This document shows, piece after piece, positions 26,807-35,272 of a stretch of 64,000 nucleotides of DNA (position 1 is its first letter; every line of letters begins with the position of its first letter). The stretch is taken from positions 7,062 through 71,061 of the forward strand of contig JBBSPV010000017.1 of NCBI GenBank assembly GCA_038258425.1. Direction: 5' to 3'. Origin of the DNA: DATLGB01 sp038258425 (lineage in GTDB: Bacteria; Actinomycetota; Thermoleophilia; Solirubrobacterales; Solirubrobacteraceae). Below the pieces are notes generated by a model. That model ran no database searches. It saw nothing but the letters and a program-made list of their open reading frames with translations, and had not been told where the DNA came from. The translations under genes were made by a program, and so were the position numbers.

Positions 26807-27779
26807 CCGGGCCGACCACGTCGAAGTCGAAGAGGCGGTCGACGTCGGGCTCGCGATCGACGATCCCGAAGCGGACGTCCCAGCGCGCCCAGGCGCGCAG
26901 CCGGTCGCGCGAGAGCACGCCGTAGGTCCCGACGCCGGCCGTGAAGGCCGGCGCGACCGCGTCGAGCTGGCGTGCAAGCCCCTCGCGGTCGAGCCCGTCC
27001 TCGCGGGTCAGCATGGCCTGCACGGCACTCTCCGGATCGGCCTGCGTCTCGACGTACCCGCGCTGCAGCGCGCGGACGAGGGCCGTCACCTCGTTGCGGC
27101 GGTCCTCGAGCGTCGGCCGGCTCACGACGAGCACGAGCTCTGGGTAGCGCGGGGCCCCGTAGGCGTCGACGCGGAACTGCTCGAAGCCCGGCCGCCGGCG
27201 GTCGAGCTCGACTCCCTCGACGTTCCAGAACGCCGTCGCTGCGTCCACGCGCCCGGTGAGCAGCGCCTTGACCGCCGCGAAGCCGATCGTCGTGCGCCGC
27301 ACGCGGCGGGGGTTCCCGCCCCCACCGCGCACGACGGAGTCCAGCACGGCGTCGTCGGAGGGCAGGCCGGTGACCCCGACGCGCCGGCCCTCGAGCGCCC
27401 GGGGCGAGCGCGTGCCCGGGCGGGCGATCACCGCGGCGAGCGGTCGCTGGACGACGGCCATGACGCCGACGAGGTCGTCCGCGCCGCGGCGGGCGGCGAG
27501 CGCGAGGTCCTGGACGTCGAGGATCGCCGCGTCGGCGCGCCCGGAGCGCAGGAGCTTCAGCGCGTCGGTCGAGGCCCCGGGCCGGCGGACCGTGAGGTCG
27601 ATGCCCTCCGCCTCGTCGTAGCCGCGCTCCTGCGCCAGGTAGATGCCGGCGTGGACGGCGTTGGGCTGGAAGTCCAGCAGCAGCGTCGTCTCGGCGTCGG
27701 GCGCACCGGCGCTGGCGCCCCCGCAGCCCGCCAGGGCCGTCAAGATCAGCAGCAGAAGCGTCAACCGTCGCCGGTACAC
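26793..27779 (-). CDS. NMT1/ThiY-like ABC transporter substrate-binding lipoprotein
   Basis: 328 residues. The N-terminus RRRLTLLLLILTALAGCGG has a lipobox with Cys near residue 18. The mature protein follows the NMT1/THI5-like pattern: LLLDFQPNAVHAGIYLAQERGYDEAEGIDLTVRRPG, then LRSGRADAAILDVQDLALAARRG and VMAVVQRPLAAVIA. These bind pyrimidine precursors of thiamine, riboflavin or sulfonates. No permease or ATPase gene is beside it, so it is an orphan component here. GTG start is supported by the leaderless -10 at 27787. It is divergent from the PhoD-like gene. Confidence 0.85.
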   Translation of the reverse strand: MYRRRLTLLLLILTALAGCGGASAGAPDAETTLLLDFQPNAVHAGIYLAQERGYDEAEGIDLTVRRPGASTDALKLLRSGRADAAILDVQDLALAARRGADDLVGVMAVVQRPLAAVIARPGTRSPRALEGRRVGVTGLPSDDAVLDSVVRGGGGNPRRVRRTTIGFAAVKALLTGRVDAATAFWNVEGVELDRRRPGFEQFRVDAYGAPRYPELVLVVSRPTLEDRRNEVTALVRALQRGYVETQADPESAVQAMLTREDGLDREGLARQLDAVAPAFTAGVGTYGVLSRDRLRAWARWDVRFGIVDREPDVDRLFDFDVVGPVNRG

Positions 27780-27786
27780 GCCCGAG

Positions 27787-27796
27787 ACGCTAGGTT
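27787..27796. promoter_or_regulatory. Overlapping divergent -10 elements (binding lipoprotein / PhoD-like)
   Basis: Minus-strand TAGCGT (27787-27792) ends 7 nt before the GTG at 27779; plus-strand TAGGTT (27791-27796) ends 7 nt before the GTG at 27804. The two share the central TA, in a 24-bp divergent gap. Confidence 0.55.
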
Positions 27797-27803
27797 CGCG
27801 GCC

Positions 27804-29447
27804 GTGCCGTCCCTCGTCCTCGGGCCCATGCTCCGCCACGCCGGGAGGACCGACGCCACGGTCTGGGTGGAGACGGACGCGGCGTGCACCGTCGAGGTCC
27901 TCGGCCACGAGGCGCAGACCTTCCGGGTCGGCGCCCACCACTACGCCCTCGTGATCGTCGACGACCTCGAGCCGGGCACGGTCACGCCCTACGAGGTCGC
28001 CCTGGACGGCGAGCGGGTATGGCCGCGCGACGACGGCTTCCCGCCGTCGGCGATCCGGACGATCTCCGACGGGCCCATGGACGTCGTCTTCGGCTCCTGC
28101 CGGGTCGCCTATCCGCACCGGCCGCCGTACAGCCTGACCAAGGACGAGGACCCCCAGGGGCGCGAGGTCTGCGCGCTGCGCGCCCTGGCGCTGGCGCTGA
28201 CCGAGGTGCCCGCGGCGCAGCGGCCGGGCGCCCTGATCCTGCTCGGCGACCAGATCTACGCCGACGAGGTCGAGCCGGACACGCTCGAGTACCTGCGCCG
28301 CCGGCGCGACACCGACGTGCCGCCGGGCGCGGAGCTGTCGAACTTCGAGGAGTACACGCACGCCTACGCCGTCTCCTGGGGCGAGCCGGCCATGCGGTGG
28401 CTGCTCTCCACCGTGCCGAGCGCCATGATCTTCGACGACCACGACGTCATCGACGACTGGAACACGAGCCAGGACTGGGTCGCCGACATCCGCGCCAACG
28501 GCTGGTGGGACGAGCGCATCCTCGGCGCCTTCGTCTCCTACTGGATCTACCAGCACCTCGGCAACCTCTCGCCCACCGCGCTGGCCGACGACGACCTGTG
28601 GGCGGCGGTCCGGGCCGCCGACGACGCGGAGGGGCTGCTGCGCGAGTTCGCCTTCAAGGCCGACCGCGAGGTCGACTCCGTGCGCTGGAGCTTCTGCCGC
28701 GACCTCGGGCCGGCCCGGCTGATCATGGTCGACTCGCGCGGCGGCCGGGTGCTCGACCCGGAGCGCCGGGACATGGTCGACGACGACGAATGGGCCTTCA
28801 TCGAGGAGAACGCCGCCATCGGCGAGCACCGCCACCTGCTGATCGGCTCCTCGCTGCCGTGGCTGCTCGCCCCCGGCATGCACCACCTGGAGGCCTTCAA
28901 CGAGGCGGTCTCGAGCGGCGCCTGGGGCCGCACCGTCGGCCGGGTGGGGGAGAAGGTCCGGCGGGCGGTGGACATGGAGCACTGGGCGGCCTTCAACCGC
29001 TCCTGGCACCACCTCACACGCGTCATCCAGGATGTCGGGACGCCCGACGGCCAGGGCGAGCCGCCCGCGACGATCATCGCCCTGGGCGGCGACGTCCACC
29101 ACGCCTACCTCGCCGAGGTCGCGTTCCGCCGGGATGCGGGCGTCCGCTCGCGGGTCTACCAGGCGGTCTGTTCGCCCTTCCGCAACCCGCTCGACGCCCG
29201 CGAGCGGCGGGTCATCCGAGCTGCCTCGAGCCGCGCCTTCGGCGCCGTCGCCTCGCGCCTGGCCCGCGCCGCGGGCGTGCAGGACCCCGAGCTCCGGTGG
29301 CGCCTGCGCGAGCCGCCCGTGTTCGACAACGTCGTCGCCACGCTGCAGCTCGACGGCGCGTCGGCGACGATGCGCATCGATCGCGCCCGGCCGACGACGG
29401 GTGGCACCCGCGTCCGGCTCGAGCAGGCGTTCCACGGCGCCCTCTGA
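27804..29447 (+). CDS. PhoD-like metallophosphatase
   Basis: 547 residues. An N-terminal beta domain (about 1-90, RHAGRTDATVWVET) precedes the PhoD-type catalytic domain: FGSCRVAYP, LGDQIYADE, MIFDDHDVIDDWN, SSLPWLL and GGDVHHAYLAE supply the Asp, Tyr, Asn and His metal ligands. PhoD enzymes are alkaline phosphatases/phosphodiesterases using Ca2+/Fe3+. Unlike secreted PhoD there is no Tat signal (no RRxFL) at the N-terminus, so this paralogue is probably cytoplasmic. Leaderless GTG start. Confidence 0.88.
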   Translation: MPSLVLGPMLRHAGRTDATVWVETDAACTVEVLGHEAQTFRVGAHHYALVIVDDLEPGTVTPYEVALDGERVWPRDDGFPPSAIRTISDGPMDVVFGSCRVAYPHRPPYSLTKDEDPQGREVCALRALALALTEVPAAQRPGALILLGDQIYADEVEPDTLEYLRRRRDTDVPPGAELSNFEEYTHAYAVSWGEPAMRWLLSTVPSAMIFDDHDVIDDWNTSQDWVADIRANGWWDERILGAFVSYWIYQHLGNLSPTALADDDLWAAVRAADDAEGLLREFAFKADREVDSVRWSFCRDLGPARLIMVDSRGGRVLDPERRDMVDDDEWAFIEENAAIGEHRHLLIGSSLPWLLAPGMHHLEAFNEAVSSGAWGRTVGRVGEKVRRAVDMEHWAAFNRSWHHLTRVIQDVGTPDGQGEPPATIIALGGDVHHAYLAEVAFRRDAGVRSRVYQAVCSPFRNPLDARERRVIRAASSRAFGAVASRLARAAGVQDPELRWRLREPPVFDNVVATLQLDGASATMRIDRARPTTGGTRVRLEQAFHGAL

Positions 29448-29500
29448 GCCGCGGCCTAGACACGACTTAGGTGGTGGGGCCATAGTGGGGTGAGATCGAG

Positions 29501-30067
29501 ATGCCGTCCACCGCCCGCACCGACGCCGAGCTCCTGGCCGCCGCCCGGACCGATCCGCACGCCTTCCGGGAGTTCTACGAGCGCTACGCGGTGTGGATGC
29601 GCTCGTGGTTCGAGCGCCAGACGGGCTCGGAGGCCGTCGCGCTGGACCTCACGGCGGAGACCTTCGCCCAGGCCTGGCGCGGGCTGCGGCGCTTCAAGAA
29701 CCTCGCGGAGGGCTCGGGCGGCCCCTGGCTGTTCGGCATCGGCCGCAACCTGCTGCGCCAGCACCACAAGCGTCACCGGATCGAGACGGCCGCCCAGCTC
29801 CGGCTCGACCGGCGCCTGTGGGCCGGCACGGAGGACTTCGAGGCCGTCGACGAGCGCATCGCCGCCGATTCGCTGGCGCCGGCGCTCAATCACGCCATGG
29901 ACGGCCTGCCCGCCGAGCAGCGCCAGGCGCTGCAGCTGCGGATCGTCGATCAGCTCGAGTACGAGGAGGTCGCCGGCCGCCTGGACTGCTCGATCAACGC
30001 TGCTCGCCTGCGCGTCTCGCGCGCGCTGCGCGCCGTCGGCGCCGAATTGCGCGGCGCCGGGGCATGA
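29501..30067 (+). CDS. ECF-family RNA polymerase sigma factor
   Basis: 188 residues with region 2 (AFREFYERYAVWMRSWFERQ, AVALDLTAETFAQAWRGLRRFKN) and region 4 (LPAEQRQALQLRIVDQLEYEEVAGRLDCSINAARLRVSRALR) typical of sigma-70 ECF proteins. It directs RNA polymerase to a small stress regulon. Its TGA overlaps the ATG of the downstream membrane protein by 4 bp, the usual sigma/anti-sigma coupling. A likely consequence is that its activity is held at the membrane by that partner. The promoter probably carries its own sigma site in the 53-bp gap upstream. Confidence 0.92.
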   Translation: MPSTARTDAELLAAARTDPHAFREFYERYAVWMRSWFERQTGSEAVALDLTAETFAQAWRGLRRFKNLAEGSGGPWLFGIGRNLLRQHHKRHRIETAAQLRLDRRLWAGTEDFEAVDERIAADSLAPALNHAMDGLPAEQRQALQLRIVDQLEYEEVAGRLDCSINAARLRVSRALRAVGAELRGAGA

Positions 30068-30417
30068 AGCGCCCGCTGCCGCCGGAGCTCGTCCGCCTCG
30101 GCGACGAGCTGGAGACCGCTGCCCGCCGCAGTGTCGTCGACCGGCCCGTGCGCCGACAGCTCGCGCTCAACGCCCTGGCGACGCTCGTGATCACCGTGCC
30201 ACTCGGCGTGGCGGCGACGGGCGCCGAGCTCGCCCGCCCCGTGTCCTCCCAGGGATCGGCGCCGGCCGCCGAGGTCCGCTCCGCGCCGGACAACCCGGGG
30301 CCCCGGCCTCGGCCGTCGAACGACCGGCTGCCCCGCGACCTCCGCCGGCTCGAGCTCATCCCGCAGACGGACGACCTCCTCGTGCTGCCCTCCCACCTGC
30401 GTCCGGCCCTGCGATGA
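30064..30417 (+). CDS. Single-pass membrane protein, candidate anti-sigma factor
   Basis: 117 residues. A cytoplasmic N-terminal segment (KRPLPPELVRLGDELETAARRSV) precedes one hydrophobic helix at about 35-52 (ALNALATLVITVPLGVAATG) and an external Pro-rich tail (EVRSAPDNPGPRPRPSNDR). There is no zinc-binding HxxxCxxC anti-sigma motif. Coupling to the sigma gene makes an anti-sigma or sigma-linked sensor role likely, yet the very short cytoplasmic part is unusual. Function is inferred from context. Confidence 0.65.
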   Translation: MKRPLPPELVRLGDELETAARRSVVDRPVRRQLALNALATLVITVPLGVAATGAELARPVSSQGSAPAAEVRSAPDNPGPRPRPSNDRLPRDLRRLELIPQTDDLLVLPSHLRPALR

Positions 30418-30815
30418 GCCTCGTCGCCGAGCCCACCTCCGCCGACCGCAGCCGCGAGCGCGCCCGGGCGGCGCGGTTGATCCGCGACTCGCTGTCCGTG
30501 CTGTCGTCGAAGTGGGCGGTCGGCGTGCTGCTGAGCCTCGGCAACGGCCCCCGCCGCTACCACGAGATCCTCGGCGAGCTCGAGACGATCTCGGAGAAGG
30601 TCCTCACCCAGACGCTGCGCGGCATGGAACGCGACGGGCTCATCACCCGCCACGTCCACCCCGAGGTGCCGCCGCGCGTCGAGTACGAGCTGACGACGCT
30701 CGGCGTCACCCTCGCGGCGCCGATGCGCGCACTGGGCAACTGGGCGCTGGCGCACGGCGAGCGCGTGGAGTCCGCCCGCGAACGCTACGACGCCCGCGCG
30801 CCGCGCGCCGCCTAG
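30414..30815 (+). CDS. HxlR-family winged-helix regulator in the sigma operon
   Basis: 133 residues. The HxlR core is clear: LSSKWAVGVLLSLGNGPRRYHEI, ISEKVLTQTLRGMERDGLITRHVHPEVPPRVEYELT. Its ATG overlaps the stop of the membrane protein gene (ATGA at 30414-30417), so the sigma factor, membrane protein and this regulator form one translationally coupled unit. No cysteine is present, so a thiol-based redox switch like HypR is unlikely here. Target unknown. Confidence 0.88.
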   Translation: MSLVAEPTSADRSRERARAARLIRDSLSVLSSKWAVGVLLSLGNGPRRYHEILGELETISEKVLTQTLRGMERDGLITRHVHPEVPPRVEYELTTLGVTLAAPMRALGNWALAHGERVESARERYDARAPRAA

Positions 30816-30833
30816 CCGGCCAGCGCCGGGGAC

Positions 30834-31568
30834 TCAGCCGAACAGGTCTTCGTCCCGGGGGCGGACGAGCGCGGCGGCGCCCGGCCCGTCCGCGTCGCGG
30901 ATGAGATGGCCCAGCCCCCGCAGGCGCACGGCCGGCTGGCCTCCGGCCTTGGCGCGGGCGAGATCGGCGGCCGCGGCGGCCTGGTCGGCGGCGGCGATCA
31001 GCGTGGCGTGCAGCTCACGGCCGTCGCGGTCGGTCGTGCCGCGCCAGTCGAGCACGGGCGCCAGCCCGGCGCAGCCGACGGCGATCTCGCTCTGGCCGAC
31101 GCGCCACGGCCGGCCGAAGGAGTCCGTGACCACGACGGCGCACCCGAGCGCGGTGCGGAGCCCGCGGGCGGACGCGTCGGGGTCCAGCGGCAGCAGTACG
31201 GCCAGGTCCTCGCCGCCGGCGTTGGAGCGGTCGACGCCCGCGTTGGCGCACACGAAGCCGTGCCGGGTCCGGCAGATCAGCCGGCCGGCGTCGGCGCGGA
31301 CGACCTCCGCGCTCTCGTCGAGGACGACCTGCAGGGCGCGTGGGTCCCGGTCCCACTCGGCGCCCCAGCGCCGGGCCTGCTCGCCCGGCGCCACCTCGGC
31401 GAGCGCGACGACACGGCCCTCGGCCTTGGAGACGACCTTGTGCGCGAGGCAGAGCACGTCCTCGGGCTCGAGACCGCCGACGCGCGCGGCCGCCGCGGCG
31501 AGCAGCGCGGCGAGGTCGTCGCCCGGGCGCACTTCGGGCACCCCGGGGAGCGCGACGGCCTCGATCAC
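30834..31568 (-). CDS. cofE: Coenzyme F420-0:L-glutamate ligase
   Basis: 244 residues. CofE/FbiB N-domain family: LCLAHKVVSKAEGRVVAL, a RTRHGFVCANAGVDRSN stretch, VVVTDSFGRPWRVGQSEIAVGCAGL and ELHATLIAAADQ. The enzyme adds gamma-linked glutamates to F420-0 with GTP. The C-terminal nitroreductase-like domain of mycobacterial FbiB is absent, so reduction of dehydro-F420 must come from another protein. GTG 31568 overlaps the cofC stop by 4 bp. It is the last gene of the fbiC-cofC-cofE operon. Confidence 0.93.
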   Translation of the reverse strand: MIEAVALPGVPEVRPGDDLAALLAAAAARVGGLEPEDVLCLAHKVVSKAEGRVVALAEVAPGEQARRWGAEWDRDPRALQVVLDESAEVVRADAGRLICRTRHGFVCANAGVDRSNAGGEDLAVLLPLDPDASARGLRTALGCAVVVTDSFGRPWRVGQSEIAVGCAGLAPVLDWRGTTDRDGRELHATLIAAADQAAAAADLARAKAGGQPAVRLRGLGHLIRDADGPGAAALVRPRDEDLFG

Positions 31569-32185
31569 GCGTGGATGACGCCGAGCAGCGCGCGCGTGCG
31601 GGGGCCGGCCCGGCGCAGGGCGGTGAGGTCCTGGGGCGTGTCGACGTCGAACGCGAGCGAGGGCACGTCGGCCACGTGCGGGGTCGCCCCGGCGCCGCAG
31701 GCGAGCGCCGCGTGCCGGGCGAAGGAGCCCGGGCCGAAGGACGGGTCCAGGGCGTCCGGCGGGTCGAGCAGCAGCGCGTTGGTGCCGCTGCCGTGGCGGT
31801 CGGCGACGATCGTCGCGCCCGGCTGGGCGCCGGCGAGCAGGGCGTCGACCTCCGTCGCGTCGAGCCCCGGGCAGTCGCCCGGCACGAGCAGGACGCGGCT
31901 GGCCCCGAGCTGCACGGCGGCGCGGACCCCGAGCCGCGCCGCGGGGTTGTGGCCGCGTTGGTGGGCGTCGTCGACGACGTGGAGGCCGAGCGCGCGCGCC
32001 GGCCCGGCGGCCCGCGGCTCGCGCGTGACCACCACGACGCCGGCCAGCCCGTCGACCTCGACGAGGGCGTTCAGGACGTCGACGACCATCGCCTCCACGA
32101 GCGCCTCGCGCCGCTCGGGGTCGAGGCCGGTCCGGGACTTGGCCCGGCCGAACGTCTTCACGGGCAGGACGGCGAGCGTGCTCAC
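31565..32185 (-). CDS. cofC: 2-phospholactate/phosphoenolpyruvate guanylyltransferase
   Basis: 206 residues of the CofC/FbiD nucleotidyltransferase family: LPVKTFGRAKSRTG at the N-terminus, the acceptor segment LLVPGDCPGLDATE, DRHGSGTNALLL and FDVDTPQDL. It activates a C3 phospho-acid with GTP for transfer to Fo by CofD. In actinobacteria the substrate is reported to be PEP, giving dehydro-F420-0. GTG start overlaps the fbiC stop (GTGA at 32182-32185). Confidence 0.93.
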   Translation of the reverse strand: MSTLAVLPVKTFGRAKSRTGLDPERREALVEAMVVDVLNALVEVDGLAGVVVVTREPRAAGPARALGLHVVDDAHQRGHNPAARLGVRAAVQLGASRVLLVPGDCPGLDATEVDALLAGAQPGATIVADRHGSGTNALLLDPPDALDPSFGPGSFARHAALACGAGATPHVADVPSLAFDVDTPQDLTALRRAGPRTRALLGVIHA

Positions 32186-34401
32186 GCCAGGGGGTCAGGG
32201 GTGCCCGCTGAGCCACGTGGCCCGCCGGATGGGCCGCCCGTCGGGTACCGCCGCCGGACGTCGTAGAGCGTCGTGCGCTCGGCGGCCGGTCGCCCGGCCG
32301 CGTGGGCGGCGCCGACGAGCTGCTCGGGGTCGAGCCGCACCCCGTGCTCGGAGCCGGCCATCCGCGAGATGGACTCCTCCATGAGGGTCCCGCCGAGGTC
32401 GTTGACGCCCCAGCGCAGCGATTCCGTGGCGGCGTCGAGGCCCATCTTGACCCACGACGCCTGCAGGTTGCGGACACTGCGCCCGAGGGCGAGCCGGAAG
32501 ACCGCGGTGTGCTTGAGGTTCTCGTCGCGCGAGATCGGCTCGATGCCGTGGGTGCGCCCGAGCAGCGTCTGGTACGGGATGAAGGAGAGCGGCACGAACT
32601 CCGTGAAGCCGCCCGTGCGCTCCTGCAGCGCGCGCACGACGCGCATGTGCTCGGCGAGCTCCTCGGGGCGCTCGATGTGCCCGAACATCACGGTGACCGT
32701 CGAGCGCAGCCCGACGGCGTGGGCGGCCTCGATGATCTCCACCCAGCGGGCGGCCGGCAGCTTGTTCGGCGAGATCCGCTGCCGCACGCCGTCCTCGAGC
32801 ACCTCGGCCGCCGTGCCCGGGACCGACCCGAGCCCGGCCTCGCGCAGCCGCTCGAAGACCGCCTGCGGCGCGAGCCCGGAGGTGGAGCACATGTGGTCGA
32901 CCTCCATGGGCGAGAAGGCGTGCAGGTGCAGGCCGGGGGCGGTCGCCTTGGCGAGCCGCAGCCACCCGAGGTAGTCCTCGAAGCCCCAGTCGGGATGGAT
33001 GCCGGACTGGATGCAGACCTCCGTCGCGCCGTAGCCGACGGCGTCGTGCAGGCGGGCGACGAACTCGTCGCGGTCGTGCTCGTAGGCGTCGGGCGAACGG
33101 CGGCCGACGCCGAAGCCGCAGAAGGCGCAGCCGACCACGCAGACGTTGGAGACGTTGACGTTGCGGTTCACGACGAAGGTCACCTCGTCGCCGGCGAGCT
33201 CGGCGCGCAGCTCGTCCGCGGCCTGGCGGATGTCCTCGACGGCCTCGGGGCGCGACTCGGCGAACAGCCCCGCGAGCTCGTCCGGGGCCAGCGCCGCGCC
33301 GTCGCGGGCGCGCTGGACGATGCCCGCGAGCGAGCCGTTGAGCGTCGGGACGCTGCGGCGGGGGCGGAAGGTCGGGTAGCGCTCCTGCACGACCTCGAGC
33401 ACGCGGGGGGCGAGCCACGCCTCGTCGATGTAGCGGGGGTAGACGCAGAGCCGCTCGGCGAGGGCGACGCCGTCGGCCTGCAGGCGCTCGCGCACCTGCT
33501 TGGGCGACGGGAACGGGTGCTCGGGGGAGATGTGGTCGCCGTTGGCGCTCAGGCCGCCGAGGTCGGTCGCGCCGGCGGCGACGAGCTCGGGCCACCACGC
33601 GGAGAGGTTCGGCGGCACCTGGATGCCGACGCCGGGCAGCAGGCGGCGCGCCTCGCCGATGAGGCGCTTGAGGTCCGCGAGCGAGACCGGGGTGGCCCAG
33701 CCGGGCAGGTCCTCGTGCGGGCGGTCCGCCACCCCGGTCTGCCAGAGGGTGCGGGCGGCCTCGTCGGCGATGTCGGCCGGCTCGCGCCCGTAGTAGCTCT
33801 GGTGGGGGACGAAGTTCTGCAGGATGACCTCCTGCAGGTGGTCCATCCCGGACAGCGCCTCGAGCGCGGCCACGCGATCGTCCTCGGACTCCCCGATCCC
33901 GACGAGCACGCCGCTCGTGAACGGGATGCGCAGCTCGCCCGCCGCGCGGATGGTCTCCAGCCGCCGGGCCGGGTGCTTGGTCGGCGAGCCCTGGTGCGCC
34001 ACGAGGTCCGGGTTGACCGACTCGAGCATCAGGCCCTGGGAGGCAGTCACCTCGCGCAGGCGCGCCAGGTCCTCGCGGGGGAGCACCCCGAGGTTGGTGT
34101 GCGGCAGCAGGCCGCGCTCGAGGCCCTGTTCGCAGACCCACACCACGTAGGCCGTGAAGTCGGCGAAGCCGAGCTCGGCGAGCCTGTCGCGCACCCCGGG
34201 ATGGTGGTCCGGCGCCTCGCCCGTGAGCACGAGCAGCTCCTTGACCTGGCGCCGGGCGGCGTGGTCGAGCTGGCGCTGGACGTCCTCGGGCTCGTGCAGG
34301 TGCGGCCGGTGGGTCGCGAAGGCGCAGTACTTGCAGTAACAGCGGCACGTCCGCGACAGCGAGACCGTGACGTTGCGGGAGAAGGTGACCCGCTGGCGCA
34401 T
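32182..34401 (-). CDS. fbiC: FO synthase, fused CofG-CofH radical SAM enzyme
   Basis: 739 residues. Two radical SAM domains: Cys19, Cys23, Cys26 (TCRCYCKYC) in the N-terminal CofG half, and CVVGCAFCGF in the CofH half (about residue 410). The enzyme joins tyrosine and 5-amino-6-ribitylamino-uracil to make FO, the F420 chromophore. The fusion is the actinobacterial type. The C-terminus ends in a Gly/Pro-rich tail of 20 residues. ATG 34401 is supported by a TAGCGT hexamer 8 nt upstream. It is the first gene of the operon and is divergent from a glycosyltransferase gene. Confidence 0.96.
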   Translation of the reverse strand: MRQRVTFSRNVTVSLSRTCRCYCKYCAFATHRPHLHEPEDVQRQLDHAARRQVKELLVLTGEAPDHHPGVRDRLAELGFADFTAYVVWVCEQGLERGLLPHTNLGVLPREDLARLREVTASQGLMLESVNPDLVAHQGSPTKHPARRLETIRAAGELRIPFTSGVLVGIGESEDDRVAALEALSGMDHLQEVILQNFVPHQSYYGREPADIADEAARTLWQTGVADRPHEDLPGWATPVSLADLKRLIGEARRLLPGVGIQVPPNLSAWWPELVAAGATDLGGLSANGDHISPEHPFPSPKQVRERLQADGVALAERLCVYPRYIDEAWLAPRVLEVVQERYPTFRPRRSVPTLNGSLAGIVQRARDGAALAPDELAGLFAESRPEAVEDIRQAADELRAELAGDEVTFVVNRNVNVSNVCVVGCAFCGFGVGRRSPDAYEHDRDEFVARLHDAVGYGATEVCIQSGIHPDWGFEDYLGWLRLAKATAPGLHLHAFSPMEVDHMCSTSGLAPQAVFERLREAGLGSVPGTAAEVLEDGVRQRISPNKLPAARWVEIIEAAHAVGLRSTVTVMFGHIERPEELAEHMRVVRALQERTGGFTEFVPLSFIPYQTLLGRTHGIEPISRDENLKHTAVFRLALGRSVRNLQASWVKMGLDAATESLRWGVNDLGGTLMEESISRMAGSEHGVRLDPEQLVGAAHAAGRPAAERTTLYDVRRRYPTGGPSGGPRGSAGTPDPLA

Positions 34402-34409
34402 CGAGCGAG

Positions 34410-34415
34410 ACGCTA
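34410..34415 (-). promoter_or_regulatory. -10 element of the fbiC operon
   Basis: TAGCGT on the minus strand ends 8 nt before the fbiC ATG. Confidence 0.5.
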
Positions 34416-34432
34416 GCGGGCAGGGCGACGCT

Positions 34433-35272
34433 GTGCACCCTCTCGGGATCGTCATGGTCAGCCGCGACCGCCGCGCAGGGGTGCTCGACGTCCTCGGGCG
34501 CCTGCCGCCCGTTCCGACCTGCGTCGTGGACAACGGTTCCAGGGACGGGACGGCCGCCGCCGTCCGGGCCCGCTTCCCCGCCGTGCGGGTGCTCGAGCCG
34601 GGCCACAACCTCGGCGCGGCGGGGCGCACCGTCGGCGCGCGCGAGCTCGGGGCCGAGCTCACGGCCTTCGTCGACGACGACTCGTGGTGGGCGCCCGAGG
34701 CGCTCGAGCGGGCCGTCGCGGTCTTCGCCGCCCACCTGCGCCTCGGGCTGCTCGCCGCCCGCGTGCTCGTCCACGACGAGGAGCGCCTCGACCCGGCTTC
34801 GGCCGTCATGCGCGCCTCGCCGCTGCCCGCGCCCGCCGGACGGCGCCTGCCCGGCCCACCCGTGCTGGGCTTCGTCGCCTGCGGGGCGATCGTCCGCACG
34901 GAGGCGTTCCTCGCGGCCGGCGGCTTCGACGCCCGCTACGCGCTCGGCGGGGAGGAGGCGCGCCTGGCCGTCGATCTGGCCCGCGGCGGCTGGGACCTGG
35001 CCTACGTCGACGACGTCGTCGCCCACCACCACCCGGCCGAGGACGGCCGCGGCGGCCGCTCGTGGGTGATCGTGCGCAACGACCTGTGGACGGCCTGGCT
35101 GCGCCGCCCCCGCGCCGCCGCCGCCCGCCGGTCGGCCCGGCTGCTCGGCGCCGTCGCGCCGGCCGTGGCCGGGCGGGCGGCCTTCGAGGCCGCCCGCGGG
35201 CTGCCCTGGGTCCTGCGCGAGCGCCGGGTGGTCGCCCCGGCGCTCGAGGCGCGGCTGGCGCTGCTGGACTAG
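34433..35272 (+). CDS. Family 2 glycosyltransferase
   Basis: 279 residues. GT-A fold markers: LGIVMVSRDRRAGVLDVLGRL, VVDNGSRDGTAAAVRARFP, NLGAAGRTVGARELG and the metal-binding DDDSWW. A later segment GFVACGAIVRTEAFLAAGGFD and GGEEARLAVDLARGGWDL is typical. A C-terminal basic/helical region could be membrane-associated. It is embedded between the two parts of the F420 gene set; F420 itself carries no sugar, so the link is unclear. Start is GTG 34433; an upstream ATG at 34367 would overlap fbiC. It shares a CTAG stop with the convergent SDR. Confidence 0.85.
   Translation: MHPLGIVMVSRDRRAGVLDVLGRLPPVPTCVVDNGSRDGTAAAVRARFPAVRVLEPGHNLGAAGRTVGARELGAELTAFVDDDSWWAPEALERAVAVFAAHLRLGLLAARVLVHDEERLDPASAVMRASPLPAPAGRRLPGPPVLGFVACGAIVRTEAFLAAGGFDARYALGGEEARLAVDLARGGWDLAYVDDVVAHHHPAEDGRGGRSWVIVRNDLWTAWLRRPRAAAARRSARLLGAVAPAVAGRAAFEAARGLPWVLRERRVVAPALEARLALLD

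Noticed and set aside
34367..34432. Upstream ATG for the glycosyltransferase at 34367
   Set aside because: It would overlap the start of fbiC on the other strand, and the conserved GT sequence begins after the GTG at 34433.
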